Shown here: piece by piece, positions 34,531-46,233 of the stretch
Position numbering within the stretch: position 1 is the stretch's first letter
Layout of the letters: each line of letters opens with the position of its first letter
Assembly: GCF_027595985.1 (NCBI RefSeq)
Contig: NC_073307.1
Span: 45,052,594-45,116,593 of the forward strand
DNA from: Sorex araneus
Taxonomy: Eukaryota > Chordata > Mammalia > Eulipotyphla > Soricidae
Direction of reading: 5' to 3'
DNA length: 64,000 bases
The notes under the pieces: generated by a model
The model's database searches: none
What the model saw: only the letters and a program-made list of their open reading frames with translations
Told to the model about the DNA's origin: nothing
Program-made: the position numbers and the translations under genes

Positions 34531-34779
34531 GTTCACTGTCACTGTCACTCCGTTGCTCATCGATTTGTTCGAGCGGGCACCAATAACGTCTCCCATTGTG
34601 AGAATTATTGTTACTGTTTTTTGGCATATCCAATATGCCACGGGTAGCTTCCCAGGCTCTGCCGTGCGGGCGTGGTACTCTCGGTAGCTTGCCGGGCTCT
34701 CCGAGAGGGGTGGAGGAATCGAACACGGGTCGGCCATGTGAAAGGCGAACGCCCTACCGCTGTGCTATCGCTCCAGCTC
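34531..34779 (-). mobile_element. SOR-B SINE (microsatellite-tailed), young
   Basis: Reverse copy of 249 bp. The tail is (CACTGT)n at 34533-34552, then cgttgctcatcgatttgttcgagc...gccacgggtagcttcccagg and a tRNA-like head. 8-bp TSD aagtaaat at 34523-34530 and 34780-34787. Confidence 0.95.
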
Positions 34780-35347
34780 AAGTAAATATTAGTATCCTGT
34801 AACTGGAATCAGATAGACTATAAATTCATCTTTGATTCAGAAGACACTTAGATATTAGCAAGCTGCCAGGATTCCTTTGAAGAAGTTGCAAGCAGCAGGG
34901 AGCCTCTTTCCTCATTAAAACAGCAATTGCCTGGGTCATTTCTGAAACTTTCCTACATGTACTCATCTCTAAGTCAATGGGTATAATGATGTGTGACTCT
35001 AGTATACCAGGGCTTACAGTACTGAATGACTCATAGAGGACATAACAAACTCTTGATTAACAGACCATTTATATTCACCATTTTCATATTTTTTATTTTT
35101 TTCTAATATTAGAAAGAGAGCTAGATCCCTAATGGACCACACTTTTAGAGAAATACTGATTAATACATCATGGCTAGCTTGTTACTTAGCCATCACAGAC
35201 TATCACAACTTATGACTGATGGTTACCTCTTTTTCTGCTTTTCATTTTTTTCTGGTAAAGGGCACTATTGAGGTTACATGCTAGGAAATCTAAATATTTC
35301 CTGGCATTTTTAGTCCTTCAATTGTTTTACACAATTTGTTATATAGT

Positions 35348-35627
35348 GTAAAATATATTTAACACTTCTTCCCTCTTGGAGAGTCTGGCAAGCTACTGAG
35401 AGTATCCTGCACACATGGGAGAGCCTGGCAAGCTCTCCATAGCATAATCAATATGCCAAAAACAGTAACAATAACAGGTCTCATTCCGCTGACCCTGAAA
35501 GAGCCTCCAATCATTGGGAATGAGTAAAGAGAGGCTGCTAAAATCTCAGGGCTGGGACAAAGGGAGATGTTACTGGTGTCTGCTTGAGTAAATTGATGAA
35601 CAACGGGATGACAGTGATACAGTGATA
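35348..35627 (+). mobile_element. SOR-B-type 3' half without tRNA-like head
   Basis: From ttcttccctcttggagagtctgg to caacgggatgacagtgatacagtg. Direct repeats ttatatagt at 35339-35347 and 35628-35636. The first ~20 bp after the left repeat are not recognisable as SOR-B. Confidence 0.75.
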
Positions 35628-35945
35628 TTATATAGTAATGCATTCTGTAAATGGTCACTGTTATTATCACCTCATTTTCTGACACTGAAGACTGTTGAGT
35701 AATTAGTCAATGAGATTTCCCCTAGTGAGGAAGGTAGATACTAAGGAACAGAACTAATTTGAAGTCTGAGGACAAGAGAAGCTTCCCTGAAGCTCTTACT
35801 TTACACTGAGATAGGAAAGAGAAATGGCTGTTAACCTGTTGATAGTATTTTGGAAAATATGGTCCAGGTAATGGAAGAATATCTAAGAAAGTCTAAGATC
35901 CAAGACTGATGTTTTGTGTATTCTCAGATCATGGTGCTGATGAGC

Positions 35946-36117
35946 CTTTTTTTTCTTTTTGGGTTACACCCAGCGATGCTCAGGGGTTACTCCTGGCTTT
36001 GCACTCAGGAATCACTCGTGGCAGTGTTCAGGGGACCACCTGGGATGCTGGGAATCAAACCTGGGTCGACCATGTGCAAGGCAAATGCCCTACTCGCTGT
36101 GCTATTGCTCCAGCCTC
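35946..36117 (-). mobile_element. SOR-A SINE
   Basis: Reverse copy, tttttgggttacacccagcgatg to gctgtgctattgctccagcc. Flanking atgagccttt on both sides is the probable TSD. Confidence 0.94.
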
Positions 36118-36525
36118 CACTAATGAGCCTTTCAATGTGTCAGATACTATATAGATTGCTAAATCCTGAGAAAAAATGATGGGTAATATGACTTGAAAAA
36201 TTTCTTGTATTGAAAAATTAATATCTGAAGAGGTATTATAGTAATGATTTCATGAAGTTAATACCATTATAAGATAAAATAAATATAAAATTTATATTTT
36301 AAGCTATAAAGCATGATGATCTCATGATAGTATCACTGCTATTTAAAACATCGTTATGAAATGTCAACTTTGTGCTATAGATAATAAATAGGTATTTGGA
36401 ATACAAGGATAAAGAAATCATATATGGTTCTTGTCATACTCAGGCATCCTATAAACACTGAGTACAATTTTAAAACACAATGCATATAAAATTAGGCCAA
36501 GAATGAAATTGAGGTAAACATTCTT

Positions 36526-36705
36526 TTTTTTTTCTTTTTTTTCTTTTTGGGTCACACCTGGCAAAGCACAGGGGTTACTCCTGGCTCTGCACTCAGGAAT
36601 TACTCCTGGCGGTGCTCAGGGGACCATATGGGATGCTGGGAATCGAACCTGGGTCGGCCGCGTGCAAGGCAAACACCCTACCTGCTGTGCTATCGCTCCA
36701 GCCCC
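36526..36705 (-). mobile_element. SOR-A SINE, young copy with TSD
   Basis: Near-consensus reverse copy. Perfect 16-bp duplication tgaggtaaacattctt at 36510-36525 and 36706-36721. Confidence 0.97.
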
Positions 36706-37309
36706 TGAGGTAAACATTCTTAAGGAAATTCCATCTGTGCTGAAATCTCAGGGTGAGTATAAAGTAGGTAAAGCAGGTGGACACAAGTCTAGGTACAGGG
36801 CAGTGTGGGAAAACCCTTAAGGTCGGCAGGAGAAAGTGTGGTGCATTAAGAAGATTCTGGAAGATTAGGAGCAGTAGGAAGCCTGAAAGATTGTTGGCAG
36901 TTAGTTCATACAGGGTTTCACTTGCCATATTAGGGAACAAGGATTTAACTCTAATAATGATGCTTTTCTTGGCATCCTAGATTTATTTTTCCTAAATTTA
37001 CAAGGCTGTTGTACAGAAAGTAAGCCACAGAAGCTAAGAAGTTGTTCATTTATGCTAGAAGTTACTATAAGAAGAAGCTCTGAACCCACTTTTTCAGTGA
37101 ATTCCCAGCACGAAAGTGGAAAACATGCATTCCTTTATAAGCTTTTTCCTCAAGAATGGTTACTCACTCTTGAGATTATTTCTCTGATTACTTAAAGATT
37201 ACCTAAAGTCAGGTGAATTATCTTGGTAGCATATTATTATGCTATCAATGAATTCAATCTCAAACATCATGAATCTGAGTTCACGTTCATTTCCCCAGTT
37301 ATGTATTTA

Positions 37310-37470
37310 TTCATATGTCTGTCCTTCAGTCCACGTGTCAAATTAAAGTGTATTCAGCACCTAGTATTTGCACAGCACTATTGTAGACACTGAAGATATA
37401 AAAAAATAACAAGGCATAATGTCTAGTTAATGCTATATTTATAGTCTAATGTGTGAGAAACATATGAATC
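37310..37470 (+). mobile_element. Ancient interspersed repeat relic
   Basis: attcagcacctagtatttgcacagcactattgtagacactg is a decayed version of the common mammalian 'caccta...gcacagcactg' repeat. Family not certain. Confidence 0.4.
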
Positions 37471-38009
37471 AGTTTTAATGTTTGGCTAAAGTCTCACACA
37501 CCCATGCACTTAAAGTAGCAACTGGCATACAACAATTTAACTTATAGCCTTTTACTGACATCCAAGAATAAGGAGCAACAATCTGTGTAAACAAATACTG
37601 TCTTTACAACCAGTGTATACAATACAATATTGGTTGTATTTCAACTGATCTAAGGCTAGTACAGCCCCTACTGGGTCCTTGAGTCCCCAGGGGCGGGTCT
37701 CTCCCACTGTGGTAAACATTATTTTCTAAATAATTGATATTAAGATTATGCATGCAGCTCTTAAATGAAAAGAATCCCAAATCACTTCATTTAAAGAATG
37801 ATTATCTTTATAATCTTGGTTATTAATGGGTTTAAGAGAAGCAGCACAATGTAAATAATTCTTTTGTAGGAAAAAAATCTTGTTAAAAGTATGTTTTTAT
37901 TACTTGCTAAAAAGTCTGGTATTCCTCCTTTTGCTTTCTGTACTCTCTTGTTTGCTCTGGAGATGTAAGTAGAAGATATAAGTTTCTAGTTATGTCTTAT
38001 TTTCTTGTA

Positions 38010-38100
38010 TTATTGATTTGGTGGTGGTAGGACTCAAATTCAGCCCCTCACACACACACCAGGCATGCACTCCACCACTGTCCTACGACCCTGGCTCCTT
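38010..38100 (-). mobile_element. tRNA-derived SINE fragment
   Basis: aggactcaaattcagcccctc...accaggcatgcactccaccac resembles a reversed B-box region of a SINE head. Family uncertain. Confidence 0.35.
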
Positions 38101-38229
38101 CCTTGAATTTTTAAAATCCAGATAATTTCTGAAAAGAAGAGATGAAAAAAACTACTTGCACTGATTTAGGTGGCAGAATACTTGACAACACTGGAACTTA
38201 CATATTTGTAAATCCTGTAATTATGACAT

Positions 38230-38440
38230 CTAATTTTTTATATTGAGGTGGTAATTATTTAACTATGTGCCAATTACTGTGACAATTCCTTTACATGTAC
38301 CATTTCATTTAATTTCATTCAACAGCACGCTGTGGGTAATATAATTATAGGAATTTTATGGACTAGGAAAGCTAGTATCAGGTGGATTAAATCTAATGTG
38401 ACACAGTAAGTGGAATGACTCAAATATCAAAGTATATTTA
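38230..38440 (+). mobile_element. MIR SINE relic
   Basis: attatttaactatgtgccaattactgtg...ttacatgtaccatttcatttaat matches MIR order and spacing. Confidence 0.65.
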
Positions 38441-38834
38441 ATTTCAAAGAAGCACATTCTGAACAGTTGATCCATTTTTCCTGCATGTGCTTTATACCAC
38501 TTAGCTTCATTGTGACATAAAATTGTTACACTATTATCATTATGTGTTTTATACAACAGACAGTTACTGTGTCGATTATGTGTTGCTCTGGGAGAAAAAA
38601 AAATTGAGATACAAACAATGGGAAAAGAAGCATATTGTAATTTCAAAAACTGAAACCTTAGAAGAACTACACAGGTATATCTCTGATTACTAAAATACGT
38701 AACCCAAAGGACTTGAAGAATGAGAAAAATGACTCTTCAGTTGTGAGGTAGTAAGATGGTCAGAAATGGGCTGAGCTCATTGAGGTCCTCCACTTCAGGT
38801 CTATGAAACTATAAGATAATAAATCTGAGCCTGT

Positions 38835-38864
38835 GAAGAGAAAGAAGGAAAGAAGGAAGGAAAG

Positions 38865-38897
<33 letters not shown>

Positions 38898-39435
38898 AAG
38901 AAAGAAAGAAAGAAAGAGAAAGAAAGAGAAAGAAAGACAGAAAGAAAGAGAGAAAGAAAGACAGAAAGAAAGAGAGAAAGAAAGAAAGAAAGAAAGAGAG
39001 AAAGAGAAAGGAAGGAAGAGAGAAAGAGAGAAAGAAAGAAAGAAAGAAAGGAAGAGAGAAAGATAGAAAGGAAGAAAGAAAGAAAGAAATAACAAGGAAG
39101 AAAGAAAGAAAGAGAAAGAAAGAAGGAAGGAAGAAAGGAAGAAGGAAAGAAATAACAAGGAAGAAAGGAAGGAAAGAATGGAAGAAAAAAGAGGATAGAA
39201 AGAAAGGAAAAAGAGAAAAGAAAGGAAAGAAGAAAGAAGGAGAGAAGGAAGAAAGAAAAAATAAGGAAGAAAGGAAGGAAAGAATGGAAGGAAAGAAAGA
39301 GAAAGAAAGAGAAAGGAAGGAAGGAAGGAAGGAAGGAAGGAAGGAAGGAAGGAAGGAAGGAAGGAAGGAAGGAAGGAAGGGAGGAAGGGAGGGAGGGAGG
39401 GAGGGAGGGAGGGAGGGAGGGAGGGAGGGAGGAGA
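38835..39435 (+). repeat. Long GA-rich (GAAA/GGAA/GGGA)n tract
   Basis: About 600 bp, nearly pure purine on the plus strand. It grades from GAAA through GGAA to GGGA units with few C/T interruptions. The long Ser/Phe/Leu-rich open frames across it are artefacts. In the JAKMIP2 transcript it is a 600-nt CU tract in the intron just downstream of the alternative exon. Confidence 0.97.
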
Positions 39436-39439
39436 CTGA

Positions 39440-39630
39440 GTAGGGGCAGTCTGGGTACAATTGTGCCTAGTGCAGCTGTGTGGCCTTGGGAAAGTCACAT
39501 GCTCCAGCTGACCTAACCTTAAAATATGGACTTAGTAACACCGACTTAATAGGGGGCTGAGGAGATTAATGTGTATTTCATAGGAGAGCACCTGGTACAT
39601 GTATTGGTCATTACTGATATGTTCAAAACT
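39440..39630 (-). mobile_element. MIR SINE relic
   Basis: gctgtgtggccttgggaaagtcac is the reversed MIR 3' half, with gagcacctggtacatgtattgg further on. Confidence 0.75.
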
Positions 39631-40399
39631 ACTAATTTAGGAAACTAAATTTTTCTTTCTTAAATTACCACATAGTACACGGGACTCACTGGACATGTCT
39701 TCCTTTCCTGTTCTCTCCCTATCTGTCTCTTATTTCTTGCTCTTTGGGGAGACAGTTAATTGTTTTCTGATGCTTTCGCCATTTTGATCTTTTCCTAGAA
39801 AATCTCACCCATTTTGCACTCATTTTGCTTTAGAGATTCCCATTCAAGAAACTTAGTTCTCTTCTTTAGCAGTGTTATCTTTTCTCATGGGACCAGTGAT
39901 AAATGTCAGAAAATCTTTGGGAAAAGGAAATAAAGCCTGAGTGTTGATGATAAGAGTATATAATTTTCTAGGCATATATGCTCAACTTCTTTCTTGTATC
40001 AGGCCATGATAAAGCTGTTTTGCTCCTCTATTCCACGGCTAGGTAACAGTTGATACTCATGGAGAGAGAAAGTGCCATAGGAAATATCAAGTTGCCATAG
40101 AAAATGTCACGTGACCTGATGTCCAGGAAAGATCCCTGTATAATATAACATTATTATATGATGATAACCAAAGTTGACATCAATCAAGAATAAATGAATT
40201 TAGAATAGCCGTTGGGCCTTTCTCAATTTTAAACAATGATATTGAGGTCTGTGGTTTACTTACCTGGGTAAACATCAGAATCCACCAACATACTTGCTCA
40301 AAATATAGACAAATCATTTATTCTCTCTCTTACCAGACATATAATCCCTATCTCCAGGCATCCATTCAGAGTTAAAGCCCTGTAATATATTTTCTGGGG

Positions 40400-40507
40400 T
40401 GAGGGATATCTCCCAGTGGTACTAGGAGACCGTGAGGTACCAGGGACTGAATCTAAGCCTCCACATGCAAACAGATACTTCAGCTTCTGAGCTATCTTCC
40501 TGGCCTC
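40400..40507 (-). mobile_element. SOR-A SINE, diverged fragment
   Basis: gtaccagggactgaatctaagcc and gagctatcttcctggcctc in reverse. Confidence 0.6.
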
Positions 40508-40848
40508 GCATTGCAAATTACCATCTAAGAGAATCTGTACATGTATTCATGAGACATAGAATTAATAACGTAGTACCACAAAGTCTTTTGAAAAAATATT
40601 ATTTGATGATTAAAGTCATCACACTTAATTATCTAATTTTCTGAGTTCCAATAAAGAGATTTTTGGGAGAGAGGGTTAAAACATATCAGTCATTGAAAGC
40701 TTATTAGAGTCACAGGAGGAGAATTTCAAGTAGGAAGAGAGACTAAAATCATAGTTCTATTTCTTCACTTTATAGATATAGAAGCAAATATTTTATATGT
40801 AAGAAGTGACTGAAATTTGCATACTGAGACCTATAGAGATCTTAAACA

Positions 40849-41015
40849 TTTTTTTTGTTTTGAACAACACCTAGTGGTGCTCAAGGCTTACTCCTGGCTG
40901 TGCTCAGGGATTACTCCTGGCAGGGTTCAGGAGACCAGATGGAGTACTGGAGGTTGAACCTAAGTTGGTCTCATGCAAGGTAAGTACTTTACCTGCCGTA
41001 TTCTTTGTAGCCCTT
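40849..41015 (-). mobile_element. SOR-A SINE, diverged
   Basis: acaacacctagtggtgctcaaggc to acctgccgtattctttgtagccc. Its near edge is about 260 nt from the JAKMIP2 hydrophobic-tail exon donor. Confidence 0.85.
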
Positions 41016-41298
41016 TCATAGACATTTTGACTTCCCTATGCAATATGAAATTCTGATTTTTACTATAAGTATACTAAAAATTCTTGATTTTTACTATACT
41101 TCATAGTTTTGTTTTTATAATATCACTTAAAAAGTTTGAACCAATTTTTCATTTATTGGTATGCAAGTAACCAACTCAAATATAGTTTTTAAAAAAGACC
41201 TGGACGTTAACTGTATGCAGCATCTTTCTTATTAAATATCTCTTAGAACCACATTTTGAGAATTAAATGGAATCTTACCTTTAAGAGGCACCTTGACA

Positions 41299-41349
41299 TC
41301 AAGGCCATAGAATAAAGGCAAGAGAGAAGAACAAGAATAGAAACAGAAA
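41299..41349 (-). CDS. JAKMIP2: JAKMIP2 alternative terminal coding exon: hydrophobic tail
   Basis: Encodes FLFLFLFFSLAFILWP and a TGA stop, exactly the hydrophobic C-terminus I know from JAKMIP proteins. The acceptor is excellent (cttctttttcttctgcag). The exon runs 20 nt past the stop to AAAG|gtaaga, a strong donor, so the full exon is 41279-41349 (71 nt). The stop lies only 20 nt before that junction, too close to trigger nonsense-mediated decay under the usual 50-55 nt rule. The greasy 16-residue tail is long enough for membrane association but short for a transmembrane helix. In JAKMIP proteins it is thought to contribute to Golgi or membrane attachment (from memory). Confidence 0.93.
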   Translation of the reverse strand, partial: FLFLFLFFSLAFILWP

Positions 41350-42413
41350 CTGCAGAAGAAAAAGAAGAAGATTATGTAAATCTGAACTTCTGTAGTGTCA
41401 GTCAGGTAGCACAAAACCTCAGCTTTTCATATTGCTAACCTCAAATATGACCACTTATCACATATATATCAAGTACTTTTTATAAACCATAGTTTTAAAT
41501 TTGTCAGAGTAACAATCAACCGGCATTCAACTATCATTAAATCATGTTTTAGAATACTGAAAGTGTATTCCAGGCGGTTTTATAAATGAGAACAGTAAAC
41601 CTCAAGGGGTTAGGCAATGGTTTGATTTAATACAATTATATGGCATTATGATGGTTAGAAGCTTATTCTTCCTAAATCTTATTTAATTATATATGAATAT
41701 TAACTTTTTAATGGGTGAGAAGGAACTTAAAATATAAAATATGATCACAGAATGCACTTAATCAACTAATGATTGTATGGAGTTATTAACAGTATAGGTT
41801 TTAGGATTAAGACATAGCAGGAAGAATATCAGTATACAGGGCAAACATGATACATTACCGCAGTGGGAAATTTCTGAGGACAGTAAGTCACTGTTAGTAA
41901 TCACCTCAGTGAAACACTTATAAGCTGAGTCGGTCCTGGGAAAGTGAGAATGATTGGCCATCCTATTAGCATGCTTATATGCATTCTAATAGGGAGTAGT
42001 CAACTATGATGACAGATGCTTTTCTAGCCTGTCCACATTGTGGGATCTCAGTTGAGTTGACTCGGAAAAATTAGAATGGTTTTAGAAAAATTAGAATGGA
42101 AAAATTAGAATGGTCTGAATGGTTTTTATGCAAATACACTTCCTCGGAGAAGCAGTTAGAATACTATGTAGCACTTGTATATAATCAACTGTACACTAAT
42201 TATAAAAGGTCATAGGATAATCCAGTTCTTTCAAATATAAATTTCTTTGGTGTCTGAGTCTTACAGGATCAGGAAGTTATTTGTCTTGTTTTCTCAAGAT
42301 AATTCTGCCAGACCAGAATTTCTGGCGTGTATCATAATCTCATAGCAGGCACGTTATCTATTTCCTTTAGTGCCACTTGTGAGTTTTCTGCTCTGCTATG
42401 GCAAGATTATATG

Positions 42414-42658
42414 TATCACTGTCACTGTAGCACTGTCATTCCGTTGTTCATCGATCTGCTCAAGCAGTAACATCTCCATTGTGAGACTTGTTACTGTTTT
42501 TGGCATATCGAATGTGCCATGGGTGGCTTGCCAGGCTCTGCTGTGTGGGCAGGATACTCTCAGTAGCTTGCTGGGCTCTCGAGAAGGACAGAGAAATTGA
42601 ACCCGGGCCAGCCGAATGCAAGACAAATGCCCTACCCACTGCACTATCGCTCCAGTCC
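42414..42658 (-). mobile_element. SOR-B SINE (microsatellite-tailed)
   Basis: Reverse copy of 245 bp. Tail tatcactgtcactgtagcac, then cgttgttcatcgatctgctcaag and a tRNA-like head ending actatcgctccagtcc. Perfect 16-bp TSD atggcaagattatatg at 42398-42413 and 42659-42674. Confidence 0.96.
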
Positions 42659-43073
42659 ATGGCAAGATTATATGAACATTTATAAATACAGTGCTAAGGA
42701 GCACATATTGGGGTCTAGACTAGTAGCCTGAAAATCAGATTTCTGTCCTTTTATTTGATTTTGTTTTTGCTTTCTTGAAGATGGAGAATGGTATGAGGGT
42801 ACAGGCACCAGAAGAAGAGAGGGAAGGAGGGGAACAAAAGTTTCTACTACTCTTATGGGAAATTCACACATTGGCTTACCTCTCTGGGCATGGAGGGCTG
42901 CCCAGAACTTAGTAGTTGGTTATGAGCCTTAGACCGTGCAGTATGATGGGAAGATGGTGACACTATAGCCAGACATCCTAACCTCTGGTCTTGATTTAAA
43001 TTTGGTTGTTTATAAAAACTGTTAAGTATCTTTGAGCCATTGCTTTACTGTTGATATAAAGGAGGCTCATAGT

Positions 43074-43249
43074 GGGGGCTGGAGTGATAGCACAGCAGGT
43101 AGGGCGTTTGCCTTGCACTCGGCCGACCTGGGTTCAAATCCCATCATCCCACATGGTCCTCTGAGCACTGCCAGGAGTGACTCCTGAGTGCAGAGCTAGG
43201 AGTAACCCTGTGCTTCACCAGGTGTGACCCAAAAACCAAAAAAAAAAAA
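43074..43249 (+). mobile_element. SOR-A SINE with TSD
   Basis: gggggctggagtgatagcacagcagg to a pure A tail. TSD gctcatagt at 43065-43073 and 43250-43258. Confidence 0.96.
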
Positions 43250-43807
43250 GCTCATAGTAACTTTTCTATTTCATAAGACATGAGATTATGACCATGAAAG
43301 TGGGAATGCTTTAAATACAGTTCAGATATCAAAGTAATTTTTACCCTGTTTATAGAGGTGACCTTAATACAAACAACAGGCAGGGGGAGTAGGAACAAAG
43401 AAGAATTACTCTATGTTACCCTGGGGAATATTCAAGTCCTCGAGGGAAAGAAATTAGAATATTTTTGCCTTATGACATTTTAAACTATTTTACTAGGCCA
43501 CTGATCAAATAGAATTTAAGTCAAGTGAATAAATTGAAGGTGTGCTATAGATACAACTTCTCATTTAAATAATCAGAAATCAATGGGATTGTTATCTGAA
43601 GTGGCATAATTCACCACTATATGTAGAATATTCTCCTTTGATAGCTCCAGAGTCCTTATTTTCTAGGGACATTATAGCATTTTCATAAATGTTTTGGGTG
43701 TTCATACCCTGAAGTGAATTAATTCTCACAGTGAACATCATCTTGATTCTCTGATCCTAAAATTTTCATGAGGTCTACTAAGCCCATAAGTAGAGTGGCA
43801 ATTAATA

Positions 43808-43955
43808 GATATTTATTTATTTGGGTCACACCCAAAGATGCTTAAGGGTTTTTCAGGGGTTACTGCACTCAGGAATCACTCCTGGCAGTGTTTGAGTGAC
43901 TATATGGAATGCTGGAGATCGAACTTGGATTGGTATGCTATTTCTCTGGCCCAGC
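43808..43955 (-). mobile_element. SOR-A SINE, internally deleted
   Basis: gggtcacacccaaagatgcttaagg to atgctatttctctggccc. Part of the tRNA-like head is lost. agatatttatttatt on both sides suggests the TSD. Confidence 0.85.
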
Positions 43956-44590
43956 AGATATTTATTTATTTTTGTTTTTCTCACTTGAATGGGGATTGAA
44001 CTAGTTTCTAAACTAGAATGGTCTTAATAGTGATCCTGTCTTTCAACAAGCCCGATGACTGTTCAAAAATTAATAATAACTAAAGCCACGTATTTGCCAT
44101 TACAATTTGTGCAAAACAGAAGACTCTTGGTGTGTGAGAAGACAGGTGTGCGTGCCTTTTGGTAACCGGGAAAGCTGAGGCACACACACTTGAAATAATG
44201 ACAATTCAAATTTAAAATTTTGTAGATGCATATTTGTAGGTGGCAATTTAAATAAAAATTCGTTTTCATTTGACCAGACTTTCATAAAAGTGACTCTCTT
44301 TAGTTTTTCATGGGAAACATGACAGGAACTGAGGTCAAATGCTGTCATCCCTAGCTCACATATACTTGCCCAGGCCAGGGTGTTAGTTACTTACCCAAAG
44401 TCAAAAGAGCAGCTAAAGAACCTACCAGCATAACGACCCAGACAGCTTATGGACTGGTTACCAGATACCACCAACCAACTCTGACCTCACATACATGAAT
44501 GAGAAGCAATTTGGGATGAACCAAATGTTAATCATTGTCTTAGAAGTGACAGAATGCTCTTTACTTTCTAGTTTTTGAGGAACACACTGG

Positions 44591-44765
44591 TTTGATTTTT
44601 GTTTGTTATTTTTGCCACACCTGGCAGTGTTCAGGGTTCACTTCTGACTCTGTGCTCATGGATTACTCTTGGTGGGCTCAAGAGACCATAGATGGTGCTG
44701 GGATCGAACCTGGGTTGGCCTCATGCCAGGCAAACACCTTAACCTCTATACTATCTCTCTGGCTC
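44591..44765 (-). mobile_element. SOR-A SINE, diverged
   Basis: tgccacacctggcagtgttcagg to ctctatactatctctctggctc. Confidence 0.85.
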
Positions 44766-45508
44766 TTCTGTGGAATTTACTGAAAGACAACTAGGTTCTT
44801 TTGTGAAATGAAGACCAAGGCACTTCTAGTAAGATTGAAATTCCAGAGAAAATCTCTTGCCATTCCTTCTATGTTCCTCAACCGGCATGGCAGTTGATGT
44901 ATACAAGTCTACCTCCCTGCTTGTGCCCTGTCCTACATGCACATTTCAAATTCCTTCTTTGAGAGTTGCTTTTTCCCTTTTTTTTTTTTCAAACTTAAGT
45001 AGAAGTAGTTGTTCCTTCAGATCACTGGGGAAGTGACATGAGGAAATTGGCTAAGGATTTAATTGGCCTGCGTTTATCTCAATTACTGAATTTACTGCAG
45101 AGATGACACTGCAGCTCAAGGAAGAAAGGATTTTAAATTAATAATAAGGTTTTTTTTTTATCTTAGAAGGTGCCCAAAAAAACTTTGAAAGAGAGGGCAT
45201 GGTAATAGATTTTGGAAGGAAGTTTTGAAAATGAAGTGAAGGTGAGGAAGGGAAAACCAAAAAAAGAGAACAGTTATTGAAAAGAATAAAGAATCAACAC
45301 AAAGGACAAATATGTCAAGGGGAGGTTATTGCTGGCAGAACGTTTGCTGGAACGCTGGTGTTTGACTGAAGTGGGGGTCTACCTTTAGTGGAACCAACTA
45401 CATCCCCTATACAAGATACATAAGAAATGAACAGGAAGGAAACAGAGTGAAATAGACATTATTTTCTGATTGAAAAATGAAGACTAAAATAAAGAATTCA
45501 ACACATAC

Positions 45509-45574
45509 CTTTTCTTCTAAGTCCTTTATCTGTCTTTTTTGTATATCTGTTTTATCTTCTAAATCACGAATTCT
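45509..45574 (-). CDS. JAKMIP2: JAKMIP2 last constitutive coding exon, 22 aa
   Basis: Encodes RIRDLEDKTDIQKRQIKDLE then EK (22 residues). Strong acceptor ...tttctttcctcag, donor AAG|gtatgt, phase 0. This is the end of the coiled coil. In the JAKMIP family the DLEEK motif is followed directly by the hydrophobic C-terminal tail, supplied here by the exon at 41299-41349, or skipped in favour of the exon ending at 30922. Preceding intron 1,201 nt. Confidence 0.94.
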
Positions 45575-46199
45575 CTGAGGAAAGAAAATAAAACATTAGT
45601 GGGCCTTCAGTTAAACAGGTTGTATATCAAGCAAAAACAGAATTGTCCTATGAAGACATACAGTTAGTGATAGCAGCTAGGAAAAACACATGTATATTTT
45701 TCTGTGTGTAGATAAATGTTGCATCTTGCAAAAATGGTATTCTATTTACTTTTACTGTAAAATCATCACCACAGTATTTTTTTACTTACTTTCATCTCTC
45801 TGGCCCATTCCTTTCTTTCTTGTTTTTTTTTTTTGTACCTTTGAACAGTTTTCCTATTTAGGTAATATTTTTATATAATATTTACATTAATACATGTTAG
45901 GGATGCAACTAACTTTATTTGATCTTTTTAAAGAATCTGTCATCCTGTCTACTGGACCTATCATAGACTTCTAACCTGTGAACAAGCTGTAGTTATTGTC
46001 TCATTGCCTTTACGTTTGGCATAAAATATGTTTTGGGTAGTGGAATTTGAATTGTGTTAAATGTAGGAAAGTCACTAGCAGTGTTCTAGAAACTAGTACA
46101 CGAGATACAAACTATATTGTGAATCACTGAATCAAGAGTTTTGTTTATATTCACAGTAAAAACAACTAAATATGACTCACACCAATTTTAATAATTTCA

Positions 46200-46233
<34 letters not shown>
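46200..46233 (+). repeat. (GT)n microsatellite
   Basis: About 15 GT/TG units starting tgtatgtgtgtg. Confidence 0.9.

Larger units (their letters stand above)
30923..41278 (-). other. JAKMIP2: JAKMIP2 last intron (10.4 kb)
   Basis: Separates the hydrophobic-tail exon from the terminal exon. It holds about ten SOR-A copies, one SOR-B, one SOR-B 3' half and the long GA tract at 38835-39435. 36720-38230 is essentially repeat-free. No other coding exon was recognised. Confidence 0.8.
41350..45508 (-). other. JAKMIP2: JAKMIP2 intron before hydrophobic-tail exon (4.2 kb)
   Basis: Holds a MIR-like patch (about 41530-41660, ggttttataaatgagaacagt), one SOR-B, three SOR-A copies and AT-rich unique sequence. 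No further coding exon seen. Confidence 0.75.

Noticed and set aside
38760-39498. Open frames of 130-230 codons rich in Ser, Leu, Phe and Pro
   Set aside because: They are simple translations of the GA/CT microsatellite; no start context, splice sites or family resemblance.
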